Origin: Phoronis australis
Taxonomy: Eukaryota; Phoronida; Phoronidae
DNA length: 53,126 nucleotides
Assembly (NCBI GenBank): GCA_002633005.1
Contig: NMRA01000391.1
Span: forward strand, 181,933 to 235,058
Direction: 5' to 3'
Of this stretch, positions 24,122 through 36,602 are shown piece by piece. Numbering within the stretch: the stretch's first letter is position 1; each line of letters opens with the position of its first letter. Made by a program: the position numbers and the translations under genes. The notes beneath the pieces were generated by a model that saw only the letters and a list, made by a program, of their open reading frames with translations, was not told where the DNA came from and ran no database searches.

Positions 24122-24589
24122 ACACGCCAGGGATGCGTTCCGTAGACGGGACACACTCCCGAGAAAAGGTGATTAGACGTGGTTCAATCTGCTTATAATA
24201 CTTGTCGATATATCTCGCATGACATTGAATTTTACAAGTTTCCAAGGATTAGGGAACGCAGCACAGTATACCTCACTTCTGACAGTTTTCATACACAATG
24301 ACTATCAACCATTTCCGTGGTAACCATGGGCGGATCACAGGAGAGTTCAGACACTCCACTGAATCCTATCTGCCTCTTTTAGGTACGTTGCAAGAAACTA
24401 TTGCCCTACTAAGCACGTCAAGATATTACATTAGCAGGCTGGATTCGTAACCATTGTAAAGATTGTCTGAGGACCATTACTGCAATCACTGGTGGCCGAC
24501 AATTTCGTGTTAATCGTACAAGAAACCGTCGGTCAAAGAGATGAAGTAACAAAGCAATGTGCTTTTTATTCATACATGTAATTACCGGG

Positions 24590-24716
24590 CTCGTTAAAAA
24601 GACATTATCTGCAAGAAAAGTGATTTCCTCTGATCAAACTCCGCGCAGAAGCGAACACGCACCAGCCGCGGTCGCAGCCAAACGCTCTCCTGGCGGAGCT
24701 AAATGTCACTCGACAA
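24590..24716 (-). repeat. tRNA-derived SINE, copy 2
   Basis: On the minus strand the A-box region TTTAGCTCCGCCAGGAGAGC (GCTC/GAGC stem) is followed by GTTTGGCTGCGACCGCG. This is nearly the same as copy 1. A degraded B box (24631-24642) and the body phrase GATAATGTCTTTTTAA follow. Confidence 0.6.
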
Positions 24717-24719
24717 CCA

Positions 24720-24850
24720 GCAGAATATTTTAAAGGGACATTATCGTGGAGAAATGTAATTTTACCGAAATTCCGAACGCTGAATTGAATCCTGACTAGC
24801 TCTGCAGCAGCAGTCGAACGCTCGGTTGCTGAGCTAAATCCCATGCGGTA
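24720..24850 (-). repeat. tRNA-derived SINE, copy 3
   Basis: On the minus strand TTTAGCTCAGCAACCGAGCG (A box) and GGATTCAATTC (B box, within 24782-24796) are followed by the body phrase CGATAATGTCCCTTTAA. It lies directly upstream of copy 2 in the same orientation. Confidence 0.6.
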
Positions 24851-24855
24851 AACAG

Positions 24856-27837
24856 TAGAGTAATATTGAATAGTTAAGACACACTTGAGAAAAGGCGACT
24901 TGTAATAAAATCACAACACAGCGGATTTTATTGTTTTATAGCTCAGCTCTGGTCAAAGTTAACAACTTCAAAAAGTCTATCCAATCCAACAATAGTCCCC
25001 AAAATTGCTTTTTGGGCCGTGGGTCTGACGTTTTCCCAGAATAAAGATATATCGTGTAGGCGTTTGCTCATGCAGTGCGACCACTGAGCTGCTATCTGAA
25101 GGAAAGCGATTTTATTCTTAATCCCAGAATTCACCAAGTTCCACCATGAGATCTGGACATGCGCAGGAGAAGATTTTTATCATTCACAATTATGCATTTT
25201 GATTATTATTATTATTATAGCTCGCCAAAGGTTATCCGTAACACTTTTAAAACATGACAAGACATAAGAAAATAAAATTGCAGGCAATAAAACAATAAAA
25301 AATAAAATAATATCTATTTTGTACACTTGAAAACAAGTAACATCGGTGATGGTAGCGGTCGAGATATGGTTTGTGACCTTGAAATCTTAGTCCAGAATGA
25401 CTGAACACATTCGTACCCTTGGCCTTTGTGATTAAATTAAAAACGACCACTCATATATGTTTGTGTGCTTCCGGACGCATCCCTCATGATAGCTGGCATA
25501 AAAGAGTGACATTGGGTGACCGGATTAGTCAGTAGACAGAATGATCATGTGGCTTGATATCAATCATAAAAATATGTATGAGAGTCAGAATGAGTGGCCG
25601 CTGCTTAGTAAAAGTCGTGACTAAGTAGTTGACCTGGATAGCAGAAAGGGCTACCATCAGTCAACGAGTACCGAGGGGTGGCTAAACTACATCAGTCACT
25701 AGACTCTAGAAAAACTAAAAATATAAATAACAATAAAAAACAGTAGCACGTTAATAAAAATGATAGGTAACGACAATAGCGAAAAAACAATAACAGTAAG
25801 AGCGGCAGCAATAACGATAACTTTGGTATTAATAATCATTTTTAAAATCACTATAAACAATGGCGCAGTGGTAATTGGAAAATTAAAACCTAGTATTTAG
25901 TAGGATTTCCTTGTTTTCTTGACTACTGACTTCAAAGGTAGTAAATGTCCGCTGTGACGTTAAGCAACTACAGTCGGTATCTCCAAAACATGTGCAATAC
26001 CCGAAAATTGACAGAAAACGTGAAGTTGTGGACAAAAGTATCACTAAACTCTTATAACTGAAAGAGAGACTGCGTGGGGTCAAAGGGCAAGGATCCGAAA
26101 AGTATTGTAGTTTTAAAAGAATGAACTCTAGGAATATAATGGTCACGTTTCAGAAGGCAGGCGTTCTGATTTTAATAGGCGATGACGTCATCCATGTAGG
26201 AACATATCATTTATGATTTTACTTATACATTTCTAAAAAAAGATTCGCTCAGTGAAGCATACTATGCACATTACGAGATACGTGCAGTTTCACTCGAATT
26301 CTTGATGGAGCAAACGGGAAGAGTTCCTCCAACTTGTCGACACGCTTCATACATTAGAAGAGTAGATTTCTGCGAAAGCACACGCGAGAACAAATTTAGC
26401 GTCTTGATTCTGCTCTGAGGGTTCAGAAAAATGACTCGGGCAACTCGGGTTTGATTTCAACTCCTTAAAAATATAGCTAGAATTTGAAATGTGGCGCAAC
26501 ACGCTCAGTTTATTTTTTCAAAAAGTCATGTGACCGGAAGTGAGGTGGGGAATTGATTTAGCACAGCAATGTTGTAAACCGATAGGTGAATAAAAATAGG
26601 TAAAACAGCAAACTGCAGCTTGAAAAATGACAGAAATGCCACTCATGTGGCTAAAAATACTACAGAAGAGGATCCGGACGGGGCGCATTTTCATCTTCTG
26701 CGCCGAAGGTTCAACACAATTCGCGGGCGAATCTGAACCGACTTTCCTTTATTGGGGAAAAGATGCCCATGATATTACAGACTCAGTATTCAGCTCATTG
26801 CTTAGTTTGACTTATGGCGTGATTAAAGACATTTCCCTTGTGTTTACGACTAAAACATGAAATCGTGGTATAAGGCTAACCAACCCTGGTCTCAAAATTT
26901 CCCATGCCAAGACGGCAATGGCAACTTTTGATTGAATTTCGGCGGGTCAACAGGCTAAGACATTTGATTGGTTCTCGATCACGACTTCAGGCTAAAATTC
27001 CAATCAGATATCGTAGCCGGTTGACTCGACGCAACCGACGACGTAAATCAAGTGCAGTTGGTGACTACTACCATCAAAAGGAATCGAGATATCACCTGCG
27101 CTTGAAATAATAATATTTTTGGAAAAAGTGGCAAAGCAAAGGAAAAACGATTGCATTCTGGCACTCTTGTTTGTTTGCCGATATCCTCAATGATCTATTG
27201 GAAAGGTTCAAATCGTTTTCTATAATAGCCTGTGGAAAGTTTTAAGACAGACTTTGTGTGGTTGAGTAAGATGGTTTTTATTGGTAAGTTTCGTTTCAGA
27301 TAGTTTACAAGACAGAAAATTCCTTTAAATATACAATTTCATTTATTTTGACTAGTTAAAAACATATCAATAGTCTCATCAAACGAACTGACGACATCAT
27401 AGTAGAAAAATTTCGTGAACTACTGTCCTATATGTATTTGCATTTTGTGCTAACAATTTCAAAATCATTGAATTTGAAGTTGAGCAGTCAAATGTGGAAA
27501 CCATTTTATTGGTACACCACCAGGAATTTAAAATTCAATTTAAGAATTCTCCATTAAATTCTGGTTATTTTGAAAACAACTGAAGAATCACGACGAAAAA
27601 GCATGATTTGAAAATGAAGGAGTGTAATTGTTATCCCCTTCATTTTATCGACCGATACGTCCGTAAAATTACTTACTGATTGACATTAAGTAGCAATTAC
27701 AGGTTTTAACCTGTCATCAGTACACGTGGAGTTTATTCAAGAAAATGCAGGTTTTCTATTTAATGGCAGTTTGAGACCATACACACTCTGTTTCTCACCT
27801 AGTGCCGTGTTGGTTAGAAACTGTTTAAGTTCATGCA
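24856..27837. other. Intergenic, low-complexity patches, no gene recognised
   Basis: An (ATT)n tract lies at about 25202-25219 and AATAA-rich sequence at 25700-25860. The frames at 25883-26146 (-) and 26627-26860 (+) show no known domain. Confidence 0.45.
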
Positions 27838-28072
27838 ACTTTTGATTTAGACCACTCAAGACTAGACTCGTGTCTTAGATCGTTCCAGCGATTTCTAGGC
27901 TCGGAAAGAACAGTTCGTTGTTACTTAGACCATGCCAAGCGGATGAAACTACAAGCAGTAACAAACCAACTTGAGAAATAAGGAACCGATAGTTCTTTCC
28001 AAGCTCAGAAAGCACGTCTATTGAAATTGACTAAATAACAAGTTGATAACGGTAAATAGTCTAAATCAAAAG
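27838..28072. mobile_element. MITE family 1, copy 3 (ends with CTTTTGATTTAGAC)
   Basis: The left end CTTTTGATTTAGACC and right end AGTCTAAATCAAAAG (28058-28072) are inverted repeats matching at 14 of 15 bases. The interior shares ACAAACCAACTTG and TTCGTTG-type phrases with copy 1. The length of about 235 bp equals that of copy 1, which supports one family. Confidence 0.8.
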
Positions 28073-31000
28073 TAAGTATTTCGTTTTACATCAGTTCTAA
28101 CATCGTAAAATAAAGGCAACGCACTGAAATAAAAGCGATGAACTAAAAGAGGCAACTTAAAACACGTATTTTCTGAGCAACGCACTTAAAAACTCCATCA
28201 CTTTACGCCTACAACAGGTTAAAATATGCATATTGCTTATTGCTGCCGAAAGACAACGTTTCAGTGGCCATTTATCGCCCTAAATCGGTTTCATTTTGTC
28301 TCTTCTCACGATAAGAATTAATTGGTTCACGTGTCAAAGAAAGGCTTACATGCTATCGCAGTTGAATCAACGACAGAAACTGGCATGGCAGCCGTTTTAA
28401 TTCTGATACATGGCCGTTCAAAGAAAACACGGCTACCACTATTTGTTGACGTAGTTTGCCTCAGAAATTAAGTGGAAACTTAAGCAAAAATGTTGTATAC
28501 TCAGATGTATACGAAAATCTTGCTGACATTTGTAAGTAAAATTTCTGGTTTGCTTGGTTATGACATCACACGAGTTTCCTCAACCGAAGGGTGAATTCAA
28601 CCCTGTAGGTTAGCGCTGTTAATAGACTTCGTACATTTCACAGTAGGTGGAATAACAGACAATAAAAATCAAGCTTCAAAATCATTCCTGTTTACCTTGA
28701 AGCCATCATTTGGAAAGAGGTCTCATTTAATTTGGTTTCTGCCGCGATTCGGTAGGTTTTAACGGCAATTGAAGGAAAGAAAATATTTTAAGTGATAAAC
28801 GGGTACCTATTTCTGGGAGTTAAATTACGGCAAATTTTTTGAATCAAAGACCTGGAAAACTGTTATTTCGTACAATTTTGGAGTAGTGTCCATGACTTTG
28901 AAGCAGATAAAAATACACCCGGTATGCATCTACACATTACGCAATCAATTAAATGGGGACCTAAAATCCCGAAAATGTTTTATTATAAAAAAGTGAACTG
29001 TTAATCGTTATTGTGCAAAAATACAAGTAAGAAGTTTCAGTGTCTCAAACCCAACAGAATCTAGAAGTAAAAAAATTCATCGTAGACAGGCCCATATTCA
29101 GAATTCTTTCTAAAAAACTAAACGAGTCGTCCATATGGCGTGTATGTAAGGCAAAAAATAGCATAATTAGTTCTGGTCTGCGCCTGACTCATTTTGAGAC
29201 CAGCGCCTCACCGTTTTAAGAAAAAGATCCCTACACATTTCAACTGGCATCAGGTGACTTTTTATTTTAGAAAACAAGAGCAAAAACAAAGATCCCGCAT
29301 CACCGCACCAATTTTCAAAAAAAAAACAGACCAGAACCAATCGTGTTGTTTTCTTTAGTCCAATAGTGTAAATTAAAACGACAGTTCATGCTAACAAATG
29401 CTATTAAACATTTATGAACCGGCGTATTCTTACTTGTCGCGTCGAGCATACAGTCGCCTGCAGCAAAGAGATCGCTTCCATTTATAATCAAAACATGGAT
29501 CACAGCTTATTTTAGTCGCCTTTACCAAAAAGATTCAGTGAACGCAAACACTGCAACTACAGTGTAAAAACAATAAAAGCAATGTACGAAAGGGCGTTGA
29601 CAGTTATAAATGAACTATTCAGGAAACAATACACTTTATAGGCACTTAGGCATATAGTAGCTGAACGGCTGCACTAGAGTTAAGTTTTCAGAGCATAACA
29701 CCAACACTCGAGACGTTGTCAAGCAGAGAGGATACGGGCATTCGTGAAAATATTTACCTCAAGTAGCTGTTTCATAACAAAGGAACTAAAACCAGGGATC
29801 GTTTCAGAAAAAAAGTGGCTGCGGGTCAATTGGCCCACAGGGCCTAAAATTTCACATAGGCCAATTTGGAGGAGCAATAGGCAGTTTTGTACTTCTTTCT
29901 TTTTTGAATCGATTTTTGAGGGCGGCATTTTAGTATATCTACTAGGTTATGCGACTAGTGATTGGTCTAAACGGTTAACACACAAATCCAAAGTTGGTAT
30001 CTATAGTTTCTCTATATGCTCGATAACATATCGTTAACAATGTTTTGGTCACCGACATTAGCTTTGATTAAATGCTATGCACTGTCATGATTCATAACAA
30101 AATCAGGCTTTAATTGTGAAACAATTCCAATGCACCCGATGAACCAAGATAAAGTTGCATTTCTGCCCGTTTAGTTGGCTAAAAAACAAACACTGAATTG
30201 GGCCTTTTACTCTTACAATATACTTACCGTAACAGGATTCCATTACCAACTAATGTCACACGCAATGCGTACACTGGTACGCCAATTTCGAATTCGCAAT
30301 AAACTCTGAAGTGATTTCTCGAGCCGCTGGTGAATTCGATGTTCTTGATGGCAAGGGAAACAGAATACTATCACTGTGATGGTTATCATGAGACAGGTTT
30401 TATGAGGGTAAAAAGCTTTATTCAATTTTCGGTTTTAGCCACATAAACAGGGCGTAAAGTAGATTGAGCAATCGCAGTGCATGAATAACAATTGTTTATT
30501 CTGACAACGACGTGGGGCAGGGTTCTAAAGTTATCCCAGAGTTCTTTTAATGATAACTGTAAAACATTTATAGCGACTACTCCCACTCACAAGTCGTTCA
30601 AGCCATGCTTACAAGAGAGAACGCATGCGCTTGCTGTAATTTTCTGGGTCCCAAGAGGTGGAGGACAAGGGATTGGTGAAGAGAAGTATTGTTGTACGGT
30701 TGCCGCTTTTTTCTTTATATTCCTGGCGGAAATGAACACGTTTGAAAGGTTTGTCTTCACTTCGTTAGTCATATGCGCGATATTAATTAATGCCATCTTT
30801 TGATCACGGTACCTTTCCGAAATAACTCAGACTATCTTGAAATTACTTGTACATTTTGGATTAAGACGATAGAATGCCTGCAAGATGAACATATATGCTT
30901 TTTTAATGAAGCCGATGTTTTATTCTGAAGCGTACGTATACATGTAGCCATGTGGCGATTCCAGTTACATTCCAAAAATCGCCATCACTATACGCTGCAG

Positions 31001-31440
31001 TGGAAGCGTGGAATGTAACGAAGATCTCGGCCGAGTACCCGCCACCCACGCAATGGCTCACAGCAACGATTGTAATCAAAACAACACTAATTTGCGTCTA
31101 TCAATTTCAGCCTGCGAACACCTTGCTACAGAGTCGAGAGCGTGTTGCGGAAACTATTACGACGAGTTCGCGGATTCCATTTGACATTTTTGAAGGCTCA
31201 AATCTTTAATTGTACCAATGTAGATTAGTAAAAATAAGAAATAACAAGCGCAGCGCAAACCAAATGAGCCACCGACTGCACCACAAACAGGATGCTTCTG
31301 GAGGTTCATGTAACATAACTAGACTAATTTGACGACTGATATCACAGGCTTCCGATTGGTACTGGCGCATGGCAGCCATGCATATACCTCTCTGTCAAGG
31401 ACCCATAAAAATTGTCAAACCATTTCGAAAACCAATAATA
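28073..31440. other. Intergenic, no gene recognised
   Basis: Frames at 29744-30037, 30492-30803 and 30952-31209 were inspected without recognising any protein family. A fragment near 31166-31205 resembles the 49-bp repeat found at 34.3-35.0 kb. Confidence 0.45.
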
Positions 31441-32582
31441 AAGGGAAATCTAAAATAGCCAACAGGGGGTGCTGTGGTAGTCCAAGCAGTACAATAATCA
31501 AGTAGTGCGGGCGCATTCTAGAAATAACTCTTGCGTCATTCATGAAAATCTTTTCAAATCGTTTTGACAAAAATGAACGAACCAGCAATGCTTTGTCAAA
31601 AACTCATATTGTCACAAGGGTAACCGCTACACTGATCCTAGCCTAAAGTAAGCCTACTCGAATATTTATGTAAAGTTTCAAAGTCTGGCAAGCCGTTTTG
31701 ACAGAAAACCTGCCGAAAACTAAAATGACCAACACGGGGGGTTACAGCATTCAAATACGTACGTTCCCGCCTTAAACCTCTCTGACAGGTTTCGCCAAAA
31801 TCATTTTGACAAAAATTAAAGAATGATAGCGTTCGGAGGAGCGACACTTGGCGAAAATGACTGAAAACTGAAGGCGGGAGACGTTGGCGAAGAAAATTTG
31901 ACATCAACAACGATTACGAACAGAACGTAACTTCTAAGGCTGCGACATCACCAACGAGACTGAGAGACTGAAGTACCATACAATACTGATATGCGCTTGA
32001 AAGAAGGGGAGAACTGAAAGCTCATCTGGAGAGCGACACCTTGCGACATTGAATGATAAGTGTTTGACAATGACTAATGATGATGGCAATTATGACATTG
32101 ATGATGATGATGATGGCGATGATTACGATCATGTGACGAATGAAAACGTCGGAAGTAAGTAAGAAATGGTCTTGTTCAATAGAAGGTAAACGCAGCAAAA
32201 TCAGTTAACAAAGGAACGGCGTCATCAGAAAACCTCAAATAATTCGAAAAAGAGATGTCCTAGCGAAAAGTGGAAAAGATCTGCTGAAAGCCCGTTCAAA
32301 ACTCTATCTAACAACGTAGTTTCACAAAATTCCACAAAATTTTGGAAAAATTTTCAAATTTTGCAATTTTCAAGTGAATGTCAAATAACTCAAAAACGGT
32401 AACTATGAGAGAAAAAATTGTAGAGTTCATTTGAAAGAGTATACCTTAAACAATCCACATGCAAATATTCACGTCGTTTACTCTTTCTGTGCAAAATAAA
32501 ATCCCAGCACGATTGAAAATTGATGAAAATGCGTCAGATCCGCCATTTTGAAAACAAGTTCCGGTTAAGCAGCACACGATAA

Positions 32583-33119
32583 TAGCTACTTACAGGAAAC
32601 TCAGACATGAAAATTTTCGAAGCAACTGCCGGTTCTACAATGCAGCCTCTACACGACAAAACGTTTTCGTCCTGAAATTGAGGTGCCCAATCGCAATGGC
32701 GGATATTTCCGCCATTTTGGACCGGAAGCTCATAATTTACAGCAAATCTGTAGGTCTAGTACACGTCTTCTAAAATAATCGTACCGATTTTCAACTGTCA
32801 AAAATTGCAGCCTCTATGAGCATTTGAATCTGAAATCGAAAGCAAAGCGGCTGCCACGCCCGCCATCTTGAATCTGATCAGACAAAAACGATAGGCTTCG
32901 AGATATCATTCCGGAGCTAAATGTTGTGTGTGAATTTCGCGCGAAATGCGACCTGTAGAGTGTGAACGAACAAAAAAACAAAAACAAAAAATTGTGCCAG
33001 AGGAACAAGAAACACGATGACGAAAACAGCCAAACAGTAGGTGCTACGGTAGTCGAATCCGTCCCAAAATTGATTGTGCGCAGCTAGCCACAATTCATTA
33101 CGGCGTTTTCCCGTTGCTC
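32583..33119 (+). repeat. Direct duplication, left copy (537 bp)
   Basis: The copy aligns end to end with 33121-33654 and differs by three substitutions and one 3-base indel (ATATCATTCC against ATATTCC). It ends exactly at the N at 33120. The pattern fits two alleles placed side by side across a gap. Confidence 0.95.
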
Positions 33120-33120
33120 N
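33120..33120. other. One-base assembly gap between near-identical copies
   Basis: A single N separates the end of one 537-bp copy from the start of the next, so it is an assembly join and not a sequenced junction. Confidence 0.9.
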
Positions 33121-33654
33121 TAGCTACTTACAGGAAACTCAGACATGAAAATTTTAGAAGCAACTGCCGGTTCTACAATGCAGCCTCTACACGACAAAAC
33201 GTTTTCGTCCTGAAATTGAGGTGCCCAATCGCAATGGCGGATATTTCCGCCATTTTGGACCGGAAGCTCATAATTTACAGCAAATCTGTAGGTCTAGTAC
33301 ACGTCTGCTAAAATAATCGTACCGATTTTCAACGGTCAAAAATTGCAGCCTCTATGAGCATTTGAATCTGAAATCGAAAGCAAAGCGGCTGCCACGCCCG
33401 CCATCTTGAATCTGATCAGACAAAAACGATAGGCTTCGAGATATTCCGGAGCTAAATGTTGTGTGTGAATTTCGCGCGAAATGCGACCTGTAGAGTGTGA
33501 ACGAACAAAAAAACAAAAACAAAAAATTGTGCCAGAGGAACAAGAAACACGATGACGAAAACAGCCAAACAGTAGGTGCTACGGTAGTCGAATCCGTCCC
33601 AAAATTGATTGTGCGCAGCTAGCCACAATTCATTACGGCGTTTTCCCGTTGCTC
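33121..33654 (+). repeat. Direct duplication, right copy (534 bp)
   Basis: It begins at the base after the gap with the same TAGCTACTTACAGG as the left copy. It continues into unique sequence at CCAACTTG. Confidence 0.95.
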
Positions 33655-33662
33655 CCAACTTG
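33631..33662 (-). repeat. 32-bp sequence shared exactly with 47454-47485 (inverted)
   Basis: The reverse complement begins CAAGTTGGGAGCAACGGG and ends AAAACGCCGTAATG. All 32 bases match 47454-47485, while the flanks on both sides differ. Its end also forms part of a hairpin: TCCCAACTTGTT (33653-33664) pairs perfectly with AACAAGTTGGGA (33682-33693). Confidence 0.9.
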
Positions 33663-34290
33663 TTCGATTCTATAGCCCAACAACAAGTTGGGAAGTTTAC
33701 CCCTGTAGCCAATATGTTACACGACTGATTAACTCCATTCTGGCATTAATGGTAGGAGGGCTAGCTCTCTTGTGTTCGATAATTGCCCTAATCTCCAATA
33801 AGATCGTATCTACCCTGACTGGGTTGTGCTGTTAAAAATAAAAGTAAAGTTATAACATATTTAAACATGAACCAATCGAATTTCTGAAATCTTCGTCAAA
33901 TGGTGATCATGTTTAGTTTTTGAATCACCAAAATCGCCCAACTGCGACCGATGTTACGACAATCTATTCTTTCCGAACACACCAATTCATTCTGAGTTTG
34001 ACTGTGTTCACACGTGGTCTGTAATAAGCCTGGTAGATAATTGGCCTGCTTGTTGTCGTAAAAGACAAAAGAGTGTGCTTGGCAGTTAACAAAGAAGCTA
34101 GATGTTATCACACGCTCAGAACCCCCTACGTCTGGTAAAATCACTGACTGAAAACGCCGTCATGTCCTTGTGTCAAGTTTCATCAAACTTTCTCAAGACC
34201 GTGGTATGACGGACAAGGAAAATCCCGCCGAAAATTAAAAGGGGCTACTTGGATAGCCGACGCAAAAAGCGACTGGTACTAACGCATACC

Positions 34291-34388
34291 ATCCGGAACT
34301 CCTCGGATATTTTCGAAGGCTCGAATTATCCCTTGAAGCATCCGGGACACCTCGGGTATTTTCGTAGTCTCAAATTTTCCCTCGGAGG
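34291..34388 (+). repeat. 49-bp tandem repeat, two copies, with inverted relatives
   Basis: Units at 34291-34339 and 34340-34388 share CTCGG-TATTTTCG and TC-AATT-TCCC phrases. Inverted relatives lie at 34478-34535 and 34924-34985 (GCTACGAAAATAGCCGAGG), and a weak direct one near 31166. Confidence 0.75.
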
Positions 34389-34661
34389 TGAACGTCCTCA
34401 GTCTGCGGAGAAGCAAACTTCAGTCATGCGAACATTCAGACTGGCTGGCCGTATGATTGAAGTTTGCACATGAGCAGAACGCTCATATCCGACTGGAAAA
34501 TTTTGACGGTTACGAAAATATCCAAGGATTTCCGAAAGCCCTGCGCATACGCGAACTTCACTTATTTCGGTAAGACGTGTATGTTACTCTCAAAATGCAG
34601 ACTACCGCCGAATGCTCTGGTATACCCACGTGACTGACGGTTACAAGCGCATCAGGCGTGC

Positions 34662-34800
34662 GTTCAGTAGACGCTAGGACCTACACTAGGACCTAGCTAA
34701 AACCTAGTCAAAGTCACGTGCTCTCATTTAAGATGCACGGCAATATCTTACGTAATATCGCGAAGTCTTGCTTTTTAGGGAGGTCATAGCGTAACTGAAC
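34662..34800. mobile_element. MITE family 2, copy 2
   Basis: It starts GTTCAGTAGACGCTAGGACCT and ends with AGGTCATAGCGTAACTGAAC, and is inverted relative to 23996-24121. Near the left end a CTAGGACCTA phrase is duplicated, which explains the extra length. The interior phrase ACGGCAATATCT is shared. Confidence 0.85.
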
Positions 34801-34988
34801 GGGAGGCAGGATGCAGACTAAAGACTAATAATGGCGTCGATCGAGTACGACTTTTGAGACCAGTGCGGCAGATAAAATGATTTTAGCTGTCTCAACCAAA
34901 TCCCTTTGTTGCTATGAATGAAATTCGCATATGCTTCCGATGGATAATTTGAGGCTACGAAAATAGCCGAGGTGTTCCGAATGAGCGC

Positions 34989-36357
34989 ATGCTTCAGCGA
35001 CAACTTTCCGCAAAAATCACCAAATATTGGCAGACAAATTCCTAGTATAAAACAAAAACCGCTAACAAGACTAGGTGCCACGTTAGTCAAATTTGTCCGA
35101 AAATCGACTGGCGCTTGCATATTTCCAGAACATACCTTTGCGACAAGTTTCGGGCATGGACTATTATAAACGTGGTTGTTTTTACAATTTCTTGTTGAAA
35201 AATAGTGAGAACTACTATAACGCATAGTGGTGTCACGATTGGTGAAACTGTCCGAACCGAATAGACATACTTGTGTCAAAACATTATTTTCATCAAAACG
35301 ATTCTTGAGATAATCAGCGGGACAAGGGAAGGTATCTTTGGAAGACAACGGACGAGATGCTGACTATGGGCGCATAAAACAAGTCTTCCGTGTCAATCAT
35401 GGAATTGAAAAGCCGCCAGTGTGGTCGCAAACAAACGCTTTTAGAAACGGGAGAAAGTCGCTTGCCCAATTTGAAAGTTCTAAACTGACTATTTGCCACA
35501 GCCATAAAAACAATTCGCAGAAGAACCATTTTTTTCTATTCAAGGTGACAAGACATTCGCGATTTCATGTGACGTCATAATGTCACACCCCAATCGGAAA
35601 AAGTCGGCCGTGACTAATCCACAAAATTTTCACAGAAAGGTAGCACTGACAAGTATGTTGTGTAATCAGCTACATAGGCACACAACATACGTAGTGTTAC
35701 CGGGAATTTCTGAATCAGCTTGCTTTAAGAAAATGGCACTTCCTGGTAGCATGCACAGCAGGAGCGCCGCTATAGCAAACGGTAAACGTCACGTGTACGA
35801 CACATGACAAAGCACGCTTCGCAAAATAGTTTATTTAGTTTGAAAGGCAAGTTGAAAAAAACTCGCGCATATTCATTCCCCTGACTCAAAAGAAAACAGA
35901 GGAAGACCTACGTTTTGGGAGCCTTGAAGTTTGGTCAACTACACTACTAAGTACTCCTTCGTGAAAAGACCGTTGAAATTAAGCGTGTGCGAAACCCCGA
36001 TTGGGGTCAGTTATAATGTAAGCATCGATGTCAGAAATTGTAAAGTGTCATTCATAAAAGAATCAGAACAATTCTGAGACGTATATGCTCGTTTTTTCCT
36101 GGGTTAAACGTGATCTTATCTGGTCACAAACCTTGGTGAACAACCCGAGTCTAATCTTAAAAAGCTGTAAATCTAACATTTTGAGAGACCCCAGGAGTAG
36201 CCCCACTTACAAATTGGTACAAAATAATATCAAAATCTAGTTTCAATCTTGAGATATGCCGTCAACGACATTAAGTAATGCGTTCGGACGTACGGTCTTG
36301 GATACGTCGATCCCCGCTTGGAGCTAACGCGGGGAACGAATTATAAACCACGGTATA
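34989..36357. other. Intergenic, with further CTCF-core-like repeat fragments
   Basis: At about 35068 GACTAGGTGCCACGTTAGTC, and near 35227 TAGTGGTGTCACGATTGGTG, echo the 47.7-kb repeat unit with similar GTCCGAAA context. No gene was recognised. Confidence 0.45.
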
Positions 36358-36602
36358 CATGCGCGCACCCAGGGGGCTCTAGTCTCCCCACCTCCTTTTG
36401 GCGAAGTGGGCAAAAAAGACCGCCTCAGAGAAACAAAAACACCGAAAAAAGTAGAAAACGAAAGAAAAGTCCACTAAAAACGTGGGAACTACCAAAATGT
36501 GGAGAATACACAACTCATAGCTCTGAACCTATCCCGTTTTTAGTAAAAGGTCCACATTCTCAAAAATGTTAGACCCCCATTTTTAAGCTGGGTGCGCGCA
36601 TG
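36358..36602. mobile_element. MITE family 3, copy 1 (ends CATGCGCGCACCCAG)
   Basis: CATGCGCGCACCCAG (36358-36372) is an exact 15-base inverted match to 36588-36602. Inside, GGCGAAGTGGGCAAAAAAGA and GAGAAACAAAAAC match the second copy at 37994-38215 when that copy is reversed. No open frame for a transposase is present. Confidence 0.88.

Larger units (their letters stand above)
31441..33700. repeat. Composite repeat block with CTCF-core-like units
   Basis: Phrases such as CCAACAGGGGGTGCTGTGG (about 31459) and CCAACACGGGGGGTTACAGC (31729) match the unit described at 47.7-48.6 kb. The related phrase CAAACAGTAGGTGCTACGG occurs in both direct copies (about 33031 and 33566). A GAT-rich microsatellite lies at 32083-32130. 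The minus-strand open frames at 32814-33008 and 33352-33543 are the two repeat copies, not genes. Confidence 0.6.

Noticed and set aside
32814-33543. Two nearly identical minus-strand frames that look like a duplicated gene
   Set aside because: They are the two copies of the duplicated repeat on either side of the N, with low-complexity Phe/Leu-rich translation.
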